From Gemmatimonadota bacterium (GTDB taxonomy: Bacteria; Latescibacterota; UBA2968), in NCBI GenBank assembly GCA_002714465.1, contig PAXL01000007.1, positions 40,362-45,995 of the forward strand: a DNA stretch of 5,634 bases, read 5' to 3'. Position numbers and translations under genes: made by a program. How positions within the stretch are numbered: the stretch's first letter is position 1; every line of letters starts with the position of its first letter. The notes under the pieces were generated by a model that saw nothing but the letters and a program-made list of their open reading frames with translations, was not told the origin of the DNA and did not search any database. Of the stretch, positions 1 to 5,362 are shown in pieces.

Positions 1-32
1 ACCAACCCGGCTACAGCAGAGAAACTTGACCA

Positions 33-38
33 AGAAGG
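33..38 (+). promoter_or_regulatory. Shine-Dalgarno site of the lipoyl-protein gene
   Basis: AGAAGG (33-38) lies 7 nt before the ATG at 46 but only 1 nt before the in-frame ATG at 40. The spacing therefore favours 46 as the start and supports a free-standing lipoyl protein rather than the tail of a longer one. Confidence 0.6.
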
Positions 39-45
39 TATGGCT

Positions 46-291
46 ATGGAATCGGTTCCCGTAGTAGTCCCTCAAATGGGCGTCGTGGAGGAATTCGTCC
101 TCCTGGAATGGCTCGTCGACGACGGATCGTCCGTCTCCGAGGGCCAACCACTCGCTTCCATCGAAACAGAGAAGACGGAGCTAGAGGTCGAATCACCGGC
201 AAACGGTCAGTTGCAGGTACTCCGTCACCCCAGTCCGGAATCCATTCAGATTGGCGAACCGCTAGCAAACATCATTTCGGGTAGCCAGTAG
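46..291 (+). CDS. free-standing lipoyl-domain carrier protein (E2-type lipoyl domain)
   Basis: This 81-residue protein is almost exactly one biotinyl/lipoyl domain. It would carry a lipoyl group on the lysine of the ETEKTELEVESP turn (K43; codon 172-174) and shuttle acyl groups or reducing equivalents for a 2-oxoacid/acetoin dehydrogenase in the cytoplasm. The VPQMG start, the LLEWLVDDGSSVSEGQPL strand-turn and the IGEPLANI end match E2 N-terminal lipoyl domains. E rather than D before the lysine (ETEK), and no AMKM motif, favour lipoyl over biotin. There is no Pro/Ala linker, E3-binding domain or acyltransferase core. I chose ATG 46 over ATG 40 because of the SD at 33-38. Two caveats apply: frame 1 is open to the left edge (TNPATAEKLDQEG), so it could be the C-terminus of a larger protein. 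Alternatively, an upstream gene in frame 3 may end at the TGA at 27-29. It converges on the E1-beta gene with a 19-nt gap. Confidence 0.85.
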   Translation: MESVPVVVPQMGVVEEFVLLEWLVDDGSSVSEGQPLASIETEKTELEVESPANGQLQVLRHPSPESIQIGEPLANIISGSQ

Positions 292-310
292 AGACCCCTG
301 CCCAAAGCAC

Positions 311-1288
311 CTACAACTTCATCGTTCGTAGGACCGCCTCGACCACTTCCGATGCTTCCGGCACCAATTCCCGCTCTAGCGGTGGACTAAACGGAATCGG
401 AGCTGATCCAGCACCCACGCGAAGAACGGGTGCCGCCAACTCGCCAAATAGGTGTTCGTTGATCTGGCTAGAGATCTCAGCTCCAAACCCACCGAAAGTC
501 CAAGCTTCATGGCAGATGACTGCCCTGCGAGTCTTGGCTACCGAGGTGAGCACGCTTTCAATGTCGAGCGGGACAAGGCTTCTCAAGTCGACAACTTCAG
601 CGTCTACCGAATGTTCTTCGAGCAGGACCTGCGCTGCCTCTAGCGCGTGCTGGGCCATCACGGAGTAGGCGATCAAACTGACATCTGATCCTGAACGCGC
701 TACCGAAGCTTCACCCAATGCGATTCGATAGTCCTCCTCCGGGACTACACCTTTCCGGAAAGTGATCTTCTTGTTTTCCAAGTAGATGACTGGATCATCA
801 TCAGCGATTGCGGACCTGAGCAGTCCTTTGGCGTCAGCCGGATTAGAAGGAGCAACGACCTTCAGGCCGGGCATGTGGGAAAAGAACGCCTCAAAGCTCT
901 CTGAATGCTGGGCACCAGACGACCTCAGGACGCCATCAGATGCTCTGACCACCATCGGAACGCTGACTTGACCACCGAACATGTAGCGGAACTTCGCCGC
1001 TTGATTGATGATCTCGTCCATCGCTCCCATCGTGAACTCGACAAAACTCAACGACGCCACGGGCCGAAGACCAGTCACGGCAGCCCCTACTGCCGAGCCG
1101 AGGATAAGTGCTTCCGAAATAGGCATGTCCAGGATTCGCTTGGGCCCGAACTCTTCCAACAATCCGTTGAACTGTCCGAAGTTCCCACCCCAACCAATGT
1201 CTTCTCCTGCGACGACGACGGTCTCGTCCTCGCGCATGGCTGCGGCAGTAGCTTCAACGGTGGCCTGGCCGAAACTGATTGACCTCAT
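311..1288 (-). CDS. 2-oxoacid/acetoin dehydrogenase E1 component, beta subunit (transketolase-like)
   Basis: This is the beta subunit of an alpha2beta2 thiamine-diphosphate E1 that decarboxylates or cleaves an oxo substrate and reductively acylates a lipoyl domain. The 325 residues match the usual E1-beta length. The N-terminal pyrimidine-binding domain has GED (28-30), FGPKRILDMPISE (47-59) with the Glu that activates ThDP, the FRYMFGGQ segment (~100-107), and GAQHSE (125-130) with the conserved His. The C-terminal transketolase domain runs from about 195, with VICHEAWTFGGFGAEI (257-272) and a final PF-x-PPLE-x-x-x-x-P stretch. The ATG at 1294 overlaps the E1-alpha stop (ATGA, 1291-1294), but a GAGG on the minus strand sits 1 nt from that ATG and 7 nt from the one at 1288. 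The 1288 start also gives the usual MRxIxxxxAxxEA beginning. Sequence alone cannot separate acetoin, pyruvate and branched-chain substrates; acetoin or pyruvate type is my preference. Confidence 0.93.
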   Translation of the reverse strand: MRSISFGQATVEATAAAMREDETVVVAGEDIGWGGNFGQFNGLLEEFGPKRILDMPISEALILGSAVGAAVTGLRPVASLSFVEFTMGAMDEIINQAAKFRYMFGGQVSVPMVVRASDGVLRSSGAQHSESFEAFFSHMPGLKVVAPSNPADAKGLLRSAIADDDPVIYLENKKITFRKGVVPEEDYRIALGEASVARSGSDVSLIAYSVMAQHALEAAQVLLEEHSVDAEVVDLRSLVPLDIESVLTSVAKTRRAVICHEAWTFGGFGAEISSQINEHLFGELAAPVLRVGAGSAPIPFSPPLERELVPEASEVVEAVLRTMKL

Positions 1289-1290
1289 TG

Positions 1291-2274
1291 TCATGCCTCA
1301 GTCCCGTCAGTGAACACATAGTCGGTCACTGAACGAACTTCGGGATACTCGCTTTGTTCAGCGAAGGCAACTGCCTTGTCTACGAGCTCCAAAATGGACT
1401 CTCTTTCTGATTCGAGAGCTTCCTTGTCTGCTAGGCCTTGCTGTACTAGATGGTCCTCAAATAGCAGTAGGGGGTCACGACGACGCCTTTCAGCGACCTC
1501 CTCTTTAGAGCGATAGGCCTGTTGATCGCCGACATAGTGCCCGCCGAATCTGTAAGTGTCGGCCACAACCAAGGTCGGCCCAATACCAGCTCGGGCGTCA
1601 GCAATGGCTGCTTTCGAAACTTCGACAACCTTGAGAAGGTCGTTTCCATCCACCGAGACGGCTGGTATTCCGTATGCGGCTCCACGCAATGACAAGTCAC
1701 TTACAGAAGTAGTTACTTTCCGAGAGGTGAATTGGGCGTATTGATTGTTCTCGCAAACGAACACGACCGGAAGTTTTTTTACTGAACAGAAGTTCATTGC
1801 TTCGTGAACAGTGCCCTTGTTGATGCCGCCGTCACCAAAGAAACAGATGACAACCTGATCCTCTTGTCGAGTCTGAATGGACAATCCCGCTCCTGCTGCG
1901 ATGACGGTTCCTGCCGCCACAATGCCATTTGCCCCAAGGATGCCCTTTGAAAAATCAGCCACATGCATGGAGCCACCCCGCCCCTTGCATATCCCAGTTA
2001 CCTTGCCGAACACTTCTGCCATGAGGCCGTTCAGGTCGATTCCCTTGGCGATCGCATGACCATGCCCTCGGTGGGTTGAAGTGACATAGTCGTCCGTCCT
2101 CAGATTTGCGCAGACGCCTACGGCGATGGCCTCCTGACCGATGTAGGTATGAACGAATCCAGGAATCTTTCCCTTAGCGAAAAGGGCCTCGAGTTTTTCT
2201 TCAAAGGCCCGAATAAGGAACAGCTTTCGATAAGCCTCCCGATTGGTTTCCATATCGTTGAAGTCAGCAGCCAC
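1291..2274 (-). CDS. 2-oxoacid/acetoin dehydrogenase E1 component, alpha subunit
   Basis: This is the alpha subunit of the thiamine-diphosphate E1 and partners the adjacent beta subunit. The 327 residues are full length for the short AcoA/PdhA class. Visible motifs are YIGQEAIAVG (44-53), STHRGHGHAIAKG (66-78), GKVTGICKGRGGSMHVAD (90-107) and GILGANGIV (111-119). The ThDP/Mg motif begins at GDGG (147-150) and ends at ENN (175-177). The substrate-loop motif YRFGGHYVGDQQAYR (241-255) contains the conserved His246. The CKGRGGSMH and LGANGIV segments resemble acetoin dehydrogenase E1-alpha most, but pyruvate-type enzymes share them. The start is GTG, supported by GGAGG 5 nt upstream; the next ATG (2253) has no SD at proper spacing. 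The gene lies 37 nt after the SDR and its stop overlaps the first E1-beta ATG, so co-translation is likely. An A7 run (minus strand, 1780-1774) encodes Val-Lys-Lys in frame. Confidence 0.94.
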   Translation of the reverse strand: MAADFNDMETNREAYRKLFLIRAFEEKLEALFAKGKIPGFVHTYIGQEAIAVGVCANLRTDDYVTSTHRGHGHAIAKGIDLNGLMAEVFGKVTGICKGRGGSMHVADFSKGILGANGIVAAGTVIAAGAGLSIQTRQEDQVVICFFGDGGINKGTVHEAMNFCSVKKLPVVFVCENNQYAQFTSRKVTTSVSDLSLRGAAYGIPAVSVDGNDLLKVVEVSKAAIADARAGIGPTLVVADTYRFGGHYVGDQQAYRSKEEVAERRRRDPLLLFEDHLVQQGLADKEALESERESILELVDKAVAFAEQSEYPEVRSVTDYVFTDGTEA

Positions 2275-2279
2275 TGGTG

Positions 2280-2284
2280 CCTCC
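2280..2284 (-). promoter_or_regulatory. Shine-Dalgarno site fixing the GTG start of E1-alpha
   Basis: GGAGG on the minus strand, 5 nt before the GTG at 2274-2272, lies in the 37-nt SDR/E1-alpha gap. It decides for the GTG start over the ATG seven codons further in. Confidence 0.65.
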
Positions 2285-2311
2285 GATTTTCCCGTCCCTA
2301 GACCGAAGTCG

Positions 2312-3073
2312 TCACTGGGCTAGATACCCGCCATCGACAGCCAGTACGTGCCCAGTAACCATGGACGACATCGACGATGCCAGGAAGAGTGCCGGACCGA
2401 CTATTTCGCTGCACTCACCAACACGGCCCAAGGGGGTCCGGGAGGCAAATATCTCAGCCATGTCGGGTTCTGCTTCCCACTGCCTGCGCACAACAGGCGT
2501 ATCGAACTGTGACGGTGCGATCGCGTTGACTCGCACCCCCGAGGCAGCCCATTCCACAGCAAGGCTTCTAGTGAGTTGCACAACGCCACCCTTACTTGCC
2601 TGATAGCCCAGACTCCCTGCATACCCGGCGAGGCCACCGACTGAGGCGATATTGATAATCGACCCACGCTGTCGGGAGACCATCTGAGCACCTACTGCCC
2701 TACAGACGTTGAATGTTCCAGTCAGGTTGACACTCATAACCTCATCCCAGAGCGTCGAGGAATAGGAGATTGCCGGTCCCCGACCACCGATACCGGCGGA
2801 GTTGACCAGCACCTCTATTGGGTGAGCGCTTTCCAGTTTTTCCACTGTCGCAGACACGGCATCACTGTCTGCGACATCCAGGACAAGGCTCTGGAAGGTT
2901 CCACCAAGACTCTCTACCGCTATTTGGAGTGCCTTCTCGTCGCGGTCTGCGAGAACTACCGAAGCTCCAACCTGCGCTAATCCTTGGACAATTGCCAGCC
3001 CGAGTCCACTTGCAGCACCGGTTACGAGAACTGTTCTGTCTTCCAACTCAGGTAGACGGAGTTCCCAACTCAT
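2312..3073 (-). CDS. SDR-family NAD-dependent oxidoreductase
   Basis: This is a classical short-chain dehydrogenase/reductase of 253 residues, the standard length. The Rossmann motif TGAASGLG is at 18-25. Asp43 at the end of beta-2 (VVLADRD) suggests NAD(H) over NADP(H). NSAG is at 91-94, followed by the catalytic tetrad Asn116 (SVNLTG), Ser144 (INIASVGG), Tyr157 and Lys161 (YQASK). The usual N-A-x-x-P-G near 183-188 reads NAIAPS, with Ser for Gly. The C-terminus has the family's VTGHVLAVDGGYLA. I chose the ATG at 3073 because GGTGG lies 8-12 nt upstream of it; the ATG at 3094 has no SD and would add seven Gly-rich residues. It is first in the SDR/E1-alpha/E1-beta run, so it probably interconverts the hydroxy and oxo forms of the E1 substrate, as butanediol/acetoin dehydrogenases do. 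The substrate itself is unknown. SDRs annotated as 3-oxoacyl-ACP reductases look alike, but the context argues against that role. Confidence 0.9.
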   Translation of the reverse strand: MSWELRLPELEDRTVLVTGAASGLGLAIVQGLAQVGASVVLADRDEKALQIAVESLGGTFQSLVLDVADSDAVSATVEKLESAHPIEVLVNSAGIGGRGPAISYSSTLWDEVMSVNLTGTFNVCRAVGAQMVSRQRGSIINIASVGGLAGYAGSLGYQASKGGVVQLTRSLAVEWAASGVRVNAIAPSQFDTPVVRRQWEAEPDMAEIFASRTPLGRVGECSEIVGPALFLASSMSSMVTGHVLAVDGGYLAQ

Positions 3074-3123
3074 CTTTATCCCACCACCAGGCATCCAGTC
3101 GGCGAACCATCCATAACCACCAA

Positions 3124-3129
3124 ATTATA
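3124..3129 (-). promoter_or_regulatory. -10 box of a promoter for the SDR-E1-alpha-E1-beta operon
   Basis: A perfect TATAAT on the minus strand lies in the 111-nt gap between the flavoprotein and SDR genes, in a locally A+T-rich patch. Initiation would fall near 3117, leaving a leader of about 44 nt. At 17-bp spacing the -35 position reads TGGAGC, a poor match (3/6), so the promoter may need an activator or another sigma-factor contact. Confidence 0.5.
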
Positions 3130-3184
3130 TAAGGTTGATGGCCTCGGCTCCATAGACCCCACATAATTGCTGTCGCCCTAATCC

Positions 3185-4318
3185 TTAGTTGGACCGGAAC
3201 CGGTCGGGCCTGACGTCAGCCAGATCAAGGGTTGAGAATGCTGGGGATGGGGCAAGGCCGACAGCCAGTTGTGCTGCAAGCAAGCCCGCTCCGGGTGAGG
3301 TTTGAATACCGGTACCGCCCTGACCAGCACACCATATGAACGTTGGGTGGTCCGGTTCAGAACCGATCACCATGGACCGGTCTGGAGCAAAGGTTCTGAG
3401 ACCGACCCATGCAGAGTTGACCGACCGGATGCCGAGAGTCGTAGCCCCATTCAGCCGATCAATGGCCAACGCTACGTCGAGTTCTCTTGGCCTCGGGTCG
3501 CACGGCTCCGAAGGGTTCTCCTCGGCCAGGGAACAGAACATCTGCGGCCCATCGTCACGCAGGTACCAGAGATGGTCGATGTCGCCAGCGAACGCCCAGC
3601 CTGTTGTGTCGAGGCCTGGTCCGTCAACCATGAACGCTGTTCTACGGAACGGCTGAAGACCCACTGGCGCCACCCCTGCGGTAGCCGCGACCACGTCGCC
3701 CCAGGCTCCTGCGCAGTTCACGACCACGTCAGCACCCACCGGCCCTTCGGTGGTATCGAGTCGCCACCCGTGGCCATCTTTAGTAGCAGCGTCCACCCGG
3801 GTCGAGGCAGCGATCCGGCCCCCTGCTCGACGCAGTCCACGCACAAATGACTGGTGGAGAGCCCCCACATCGATATCAGCGCTGTCTGGCTCGACGATTG
3901 CCCGATGCACCCGGTCGCGCCGAAGCGGCGGAAACAGGCGCATTGCCTCATCGACGTCAATCTCTACGGTCGGCGTCGTAGCCGACTCGATGCCCTCCAC
4001 CAGCATCCGATCGATAGCAACGTCTTGTTCGACAGTACCGACGTGCAGCACGGGACGGTGAGAAAGCAATGGGGCGTCGATCAGGCCATCGGGGGTGTTT
4101 CGGAGGTAGTCGAGGCTGGCTGACGTAAGAGCCCGCATGGACTCCGTACCGAGGTTTTCCAGCAGGAGAGCCGCCGACCGACCAGTGGTGTGGTGGGCCA
4201 GCGTGGCCTCCATCTCAAGGAGCATGACGTCAAGGTCGTGATCCAGTTGAAGAAGATGGTGAGCGACGCTGACACCGGCAATCCCACCGCCGATGACTGC
4301 CACCCTGGTCGTGCCCAT
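3185..4318 (-). CDS. FAD-dependent D-amino-acid dehydrogenase-like oxidoreductase (DAO family, D-arginine dehydrogenase type)
   Basis: This 377-residue flavoprotein of the DAO fold would oxidise a D-amino acid or secondary amine to the imine, which hydrolyses to a 2-oxo acid. The FAD-binding Rossmann motif VIGGGIAG is at 8-15, with a Glu (LLEME) ending beta-2. HTTGRSAAL (43-51), DSADIDVGALHQ (~145-156), NCAGAWGD (201-208), LQPFRRTAF (221-229), WVGLRTF (304-310) and GQGGTGIQTS (332-341) follow D-arginine dehydrogenase of Pseudomonas as I remember it, in order and spacing. Carboxylate-binding Arg222 and Arg305 (here 225 and 308), Tyr249 (252) and Gln336 (339) are kept. Glu87, which holds the substrate guanidinium, is Val90; His48 is Leu51 and Tyr53 is Leu56. 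A less polar substrate is therefore likely. ATG 4318 puts the Rossmann fold at the N-terminus; the GTG at 4402 would add 28 residues ahead of the fold. It may be separately transcribed from the SDR operon. Sarcosine or glycine oxidase-like activity is the alternative. Confidence 0.88.
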   Translation of the reverse strand: MGTTRVAVIGGGIAGVSVAHHLLQLDHDLDVMLLEMEATLAHHTTGRSAALLLENLGTESMRALTSASLDYLRNTPDGLIDAPLLSHRPVLHVGTVEQDVAIDRMLVEGIESATTPTVEIDVDEAMRLFPPLRRDRVHRAIVEPDSADIDVGALHQSFVRGLRRAGGRIAASTRVDAATKDGHGWRLDTTEGPVGADVVVNCAGAWGDVVAATAGVAPVGLQPFRRTAFMVDGPGLDTTGWAFAGDIDHLWYLRDDGPQMFCSLAEENPSEPCDPRPRELDVALAIDRLNGATTLGIRSVNSAWVGLRTFAPDRSMVIGSEPDHPTFIWCAGQGGTGIQTSPGAGLLAAQLAVGLAPSPAFSTLDLADVRPDRFRSN

Positions 4319-4353
4319 GACCGGGAAGGATCCCACATCGATGACAACTCCGA

Positions 4354-4401
4354 CGACCCACGCGGTGGCCTCAACTGGGTCGAAATGAGGGCGGCGACCC
4401 A
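4354..4401. promoter_or_regulatory. three CGACCCA heptamers upstream of the flavoprotein gene (possible operator)
   Basis: CGACCCA occurs at 4354-4360 and 4395-4401, and its exact reverse complement TGGGTCG at 4376-4382. The first two copies in opposite orientation form a 7-bp inverted repeat with a 15-nt spacer. They lie in the divergent gap between the flavoprotein gene and tRNA-His, 36 to 83 nt upstream of the chosen ATG, which suits a regulator binding site. No regulator gene is in the window. Confidence 0.3.
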
Positions 4402-4419
4402 CTGGACACGCCCTAGCAT

Positions 4420-4437
4420 GGCCACCACTTGGTGGCC
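4420..4437. repeat. 18-bp palindrome overlapping the 5' end of tRNA-His
   Basis: GGCCACCA-CT-TGGTGGCC is a perfect 8-bp inverted repeat with a 2-nt spacer. Its right arm includes the tRNA-His G-1 and the first six acceptor bases. As DNA it could be an operator in the divergent gap. As RNA the leader could pair with the 5' acceptor strand (7 bp, 4-nt loop) and compete with folding of the tRNA. Confidence 0.6.
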
Positions 4438-4509
4438 GTAGCTCAGTTCGGTTAGAGCACCTGGTTGTGGTCCAGGATGTCGGGGGTTCGAATCCCCTCG
4501 GTCACCCCA
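4432..4509 (+). tRNA. tRNA-His (anticodon GTG)
   Basis: This is a complete cloverleaf. The acceptor GTGGCCG (4432-4438) pairs with CGGTCAC (4499-4505) with one G-U. The D arm is GCTC/GAGC. The anticodon stem CCTGG/CCAGG encloses loop TTGTGGT with GTG at 34-36. The variable loop has 5 nt, and the T arm is GGGGG-TTCGAAT-CCCCT. A G at 4431 can serve as G-1 opposite the C73 discriminator (4506), the histidine identity pair. CCA is encoded (4507-4509). The upstream TAGCAT (4414-4419) is a possible -10 with no evident -35. Confidence 0.96.
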
Positions 4510-4521
4510 TACAGCTCATTC

Positions 4522-4542
4522 CGTCGGTCGGCCGTCCCGACG
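4522..4542. repeat. hairpin between the two tRNA genes
   Basis: CGTCGG (4522-4527) and CCGACG (4537-4542) form a perfect 6-bp stem with a 9-nt loop, 12 nt after tRNA-His. There is no T-run after it, so it is a poor intrinsic terminator. It could be a processing or pausing signal. Confidence 0.35.
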
Positions 4543-4549
4543 AGTCCGA

Positions 4550-4555
4550 TATGAT
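4550..4555 (+). promoter_or_regulatory. possible -10 box of the tRNA-Lys promoter
   Basis: TATGAT (5/6 match to TATAAT) ends 12 nt before the mature 5' end of tRNA-Lys, giving a very short leader as is common for tRNA genes. No convincing -35 is seen, so co-transcription with tRNA-His is equally possible. Confidence 0.35.
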
Positions 4556-4567
4556 CGGGCGCTGCTG

Positions 4568-4640
4568 GCGCCTCTAGCTCAACTGGTAGAGCATCGGACT
4601 CTTAATCCGCAGGTTCTGGGTTCGAGTCCCAGGGGGCGTA
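4568..4640 (+). tRNA. tRNA-Lys (anticodon CTT), 3' CCA not encoded
   Basis: The cloverleaf is intact. The acceptor GCGCCTC (4568-4574) pairs with GGGGCGT (4633-4639) through a weak G1-U72 and another U-G pair. The D arm is GCTC/GAGC. The anticodon loop CTCTTAA (4599-4605) has CTT at 4601-4603. The 27-43 pair is a T-C mismatch. The T arm is CTGGG-TTCGAGT-CCCAG, and the discriminator is A (4640). The next bases are CTC, so CCA is absent although tRNA-His encodes it. The 3' half recurs at 5563 and, decayed, at 5340. This gene is therefore probably an integration target whose 3' half came from the element. Confidence 0.95.
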
Positions 4641-4815
4641 CTCCTAAAGCCAGAACGGCGAAAGCCCAGAAGGCGCAAGTCTCACGGCGTGGGTTAATTC
4701 CCAGTCTCTACCTTCACAGCCTTCTTGGCTGCACACTCCGCCTGATGCAACCGAATCGCCTTCAGCACCTCGGCAGAACGCCAGGGTGTTTTTGAATTCG
4801 GACTATTCTCCGGCG
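4641..4815. other. spacer between tRNA-Lys and the DUF805 gene, with a possible coding remnant on the minus strand
   Basis: I see no complete gene and no good terminator here; the CAGCC/GGCTG hairpin at 4717-4731 lacks a T-run. On the minus strand one frame is open from 4822 to the TAA at 4696-4694. It reads about 42 residues, including TPWRSAEVLKAIRLHQAEC and ending AAKKAVKVETGN. It has codon-like composition but no good start, so it could be the 3' remnant of a lost gene. I do not recognise it. Confidence 0.3.
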
Positions 4816-5157
4816 ATGAAAATTATTGATTACTACCTACAGTCTTGGCGCCGGTTTCGAGATTTACAGGGCCGGACCACACGACCCGCTTTTTGGTGGC
4901 CGTTCCTCATTCACCCCATTGTGTTCATCGTTCTAGGAGGAATCTTCGCCGCCATTTTGGGTCTCAGTACCGATGAGGCCGGGCCGGAGGTCGTGTATGC
5001 CATTGCCTATGTCTGGGTGCTGATCACATTGGGTGTACGTCGTCTACATGACATGGGTCGAAAAGGAGCATGGCTTCTACTGGGACTCGTGCCCGTCGGG
5101 AATTTGGTACTTCTGTATTGGCTTGTTCAACCGAGCACTTCCGAGACCAGCGAATGA
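4816..5157 (+). CDS. DUF805 family small integral membrane protein
   Basis: This 113-residue membrane protein matches the usual size of DUF805 proteins (YhaH-like), whose function is not established. Visible family features are an amphipathic N-terminus (YYLQSWRRFRDLQGRTTRPAFWW, split here as YYLQSWRRF then GRTTRPAFWW), the GR-x-x-R-x-x-FW motif at 19-28, and the VRRLHDMGRKGAWLLLGL motif at 74-91. Three hydrophobic helices lie near 25-49, 58-73 and 85-104. The ATG at 4816 fits the family's N-terminus; a GTG at 4786 would add 10 residues. No strong SD precedes either start. It stands alone between tRNA-Lys and tRNA-derived repeats, so it may be cargo of a small integrated element. It may equally be an old resident gene. 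Confidence 0.82.
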   Translation: MKIIDYYLQSWRRFRDLQGRTTRPAFWWPFLIHPIVFIVLGGIFAAILGLSTDEAGPEVVYAIAYVWVLITLGVRRLHDMGRKGAWLLLGLVPVGNLVLLYWLVQPSTSETSE

Positions 5158-5235
5158 CTTTCCATGTAGATCCCGGGTCCTGACCTCCTACCGCTCTAGG
5201 TGTCGTGGCTCCGCCTGATCGAAGACTCGGCACTA

Positions 5236-5299
5236 ATCGCCAGCTGGTCCACCGGCTAGGAACCCGACCTAGCAATCCGACCGAACTGCTATTGGCGAT
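5236..5299. repeat. nested inverted repeats forming one long imperfect hairpin (candidate structured RNA)
   Basis: Three stems nest in register. The outer is ATCGCCA (5236-5242) with TGGCGAT (5293-5299). The middle is GGTC (5246-5249) with GACC (5279-5282), extendable by one G-T pair. The inner is GCTAGG (5255-5260) with CCTAGC (5268-5273) closing a 7-nt loop. This could be a small RNA domain or an end structure of an element. I recognise no known RNA family. Confidence 0.35.
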
Positions 5300-5303
5300 A
5301 CCA

Positions 5304-5340
5304 GCCCATACGGCCAAGGGCTCATTTCGCTTATATGGGC
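5304..5340. repeat. inverted repeat GCCCATA/TATGGGC with a competing hairpin
   Basis: GCCCATA (5304-5310) and TATGGGC (5334-5340) are perfect 7-bp arms with a 23-nt loop. AGCCC (5303-5307) can instead pair with GGGCT (5318-5322), so two structures exclude each other. It lies between the nested hairpin and the decayed tRNA-Lys end. Confidence 0.35.
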
Positions 5341-5360
5341 AAGTTCTAGGGGGCGTACCA
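5340..5360 (+). repeat. decayed tRNA-Lys 3' end with encoded CCA
   Basis: These 21 bases align to 4623-4643 without gaps at 16/21. Within the tRNA part (to 4640) it is 15/18, and all three differences are transitions. AGGGGGCGTAC (5348-5358) is identical to 4631-4641. Unlike the intact tRNA-Lys, this copy continues to CCA (5358-5360), followed after 2 nt by a strong terminator. It may be the displaced original tRNA 3' end. Confidence 0.5.
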
Positions 5361-5362
5361 AG

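Noticed and set aside
292..310. Bidirectional terminator between the convergent lipoyl and E1-beta genes
   Set aside because: The 19-nt gap has no inverted repeat or T-run; I see no termination signal.
1774..1780. A7 slippery-looking run in E1-alpha (T7 on the plus strand)
   Set aside because: The zero frame continues with intact E1-alpha motifs on both sides, and no useful product lies in the other frames, so it is unlikely to be programmed frameshifting or a broken gene.
3302..3850. 182-codon open frame on the plus strand
   Set aside because: It is antisense inside the flavoprotein gene, whose motifs are clear; the plus-strand product is low in sense and has no family features.
4319..4402. 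GTG start adding 28 residues to the flavoprotein
   Set aside because: The FAD Rossmann fold of this family begins near the N-terminus, the added residues have no signal-peptide character, and no SD precedes the GTG.
4717..4731. CAGCC/GGCTG hairpin as a tRNA-Lys terminator
   Set aside because: It has only 5 bp, no T-run follows, and it lies 77 nt from the tRNA; the strong terminator at 5363 is the better candidate for the ancestral locus.
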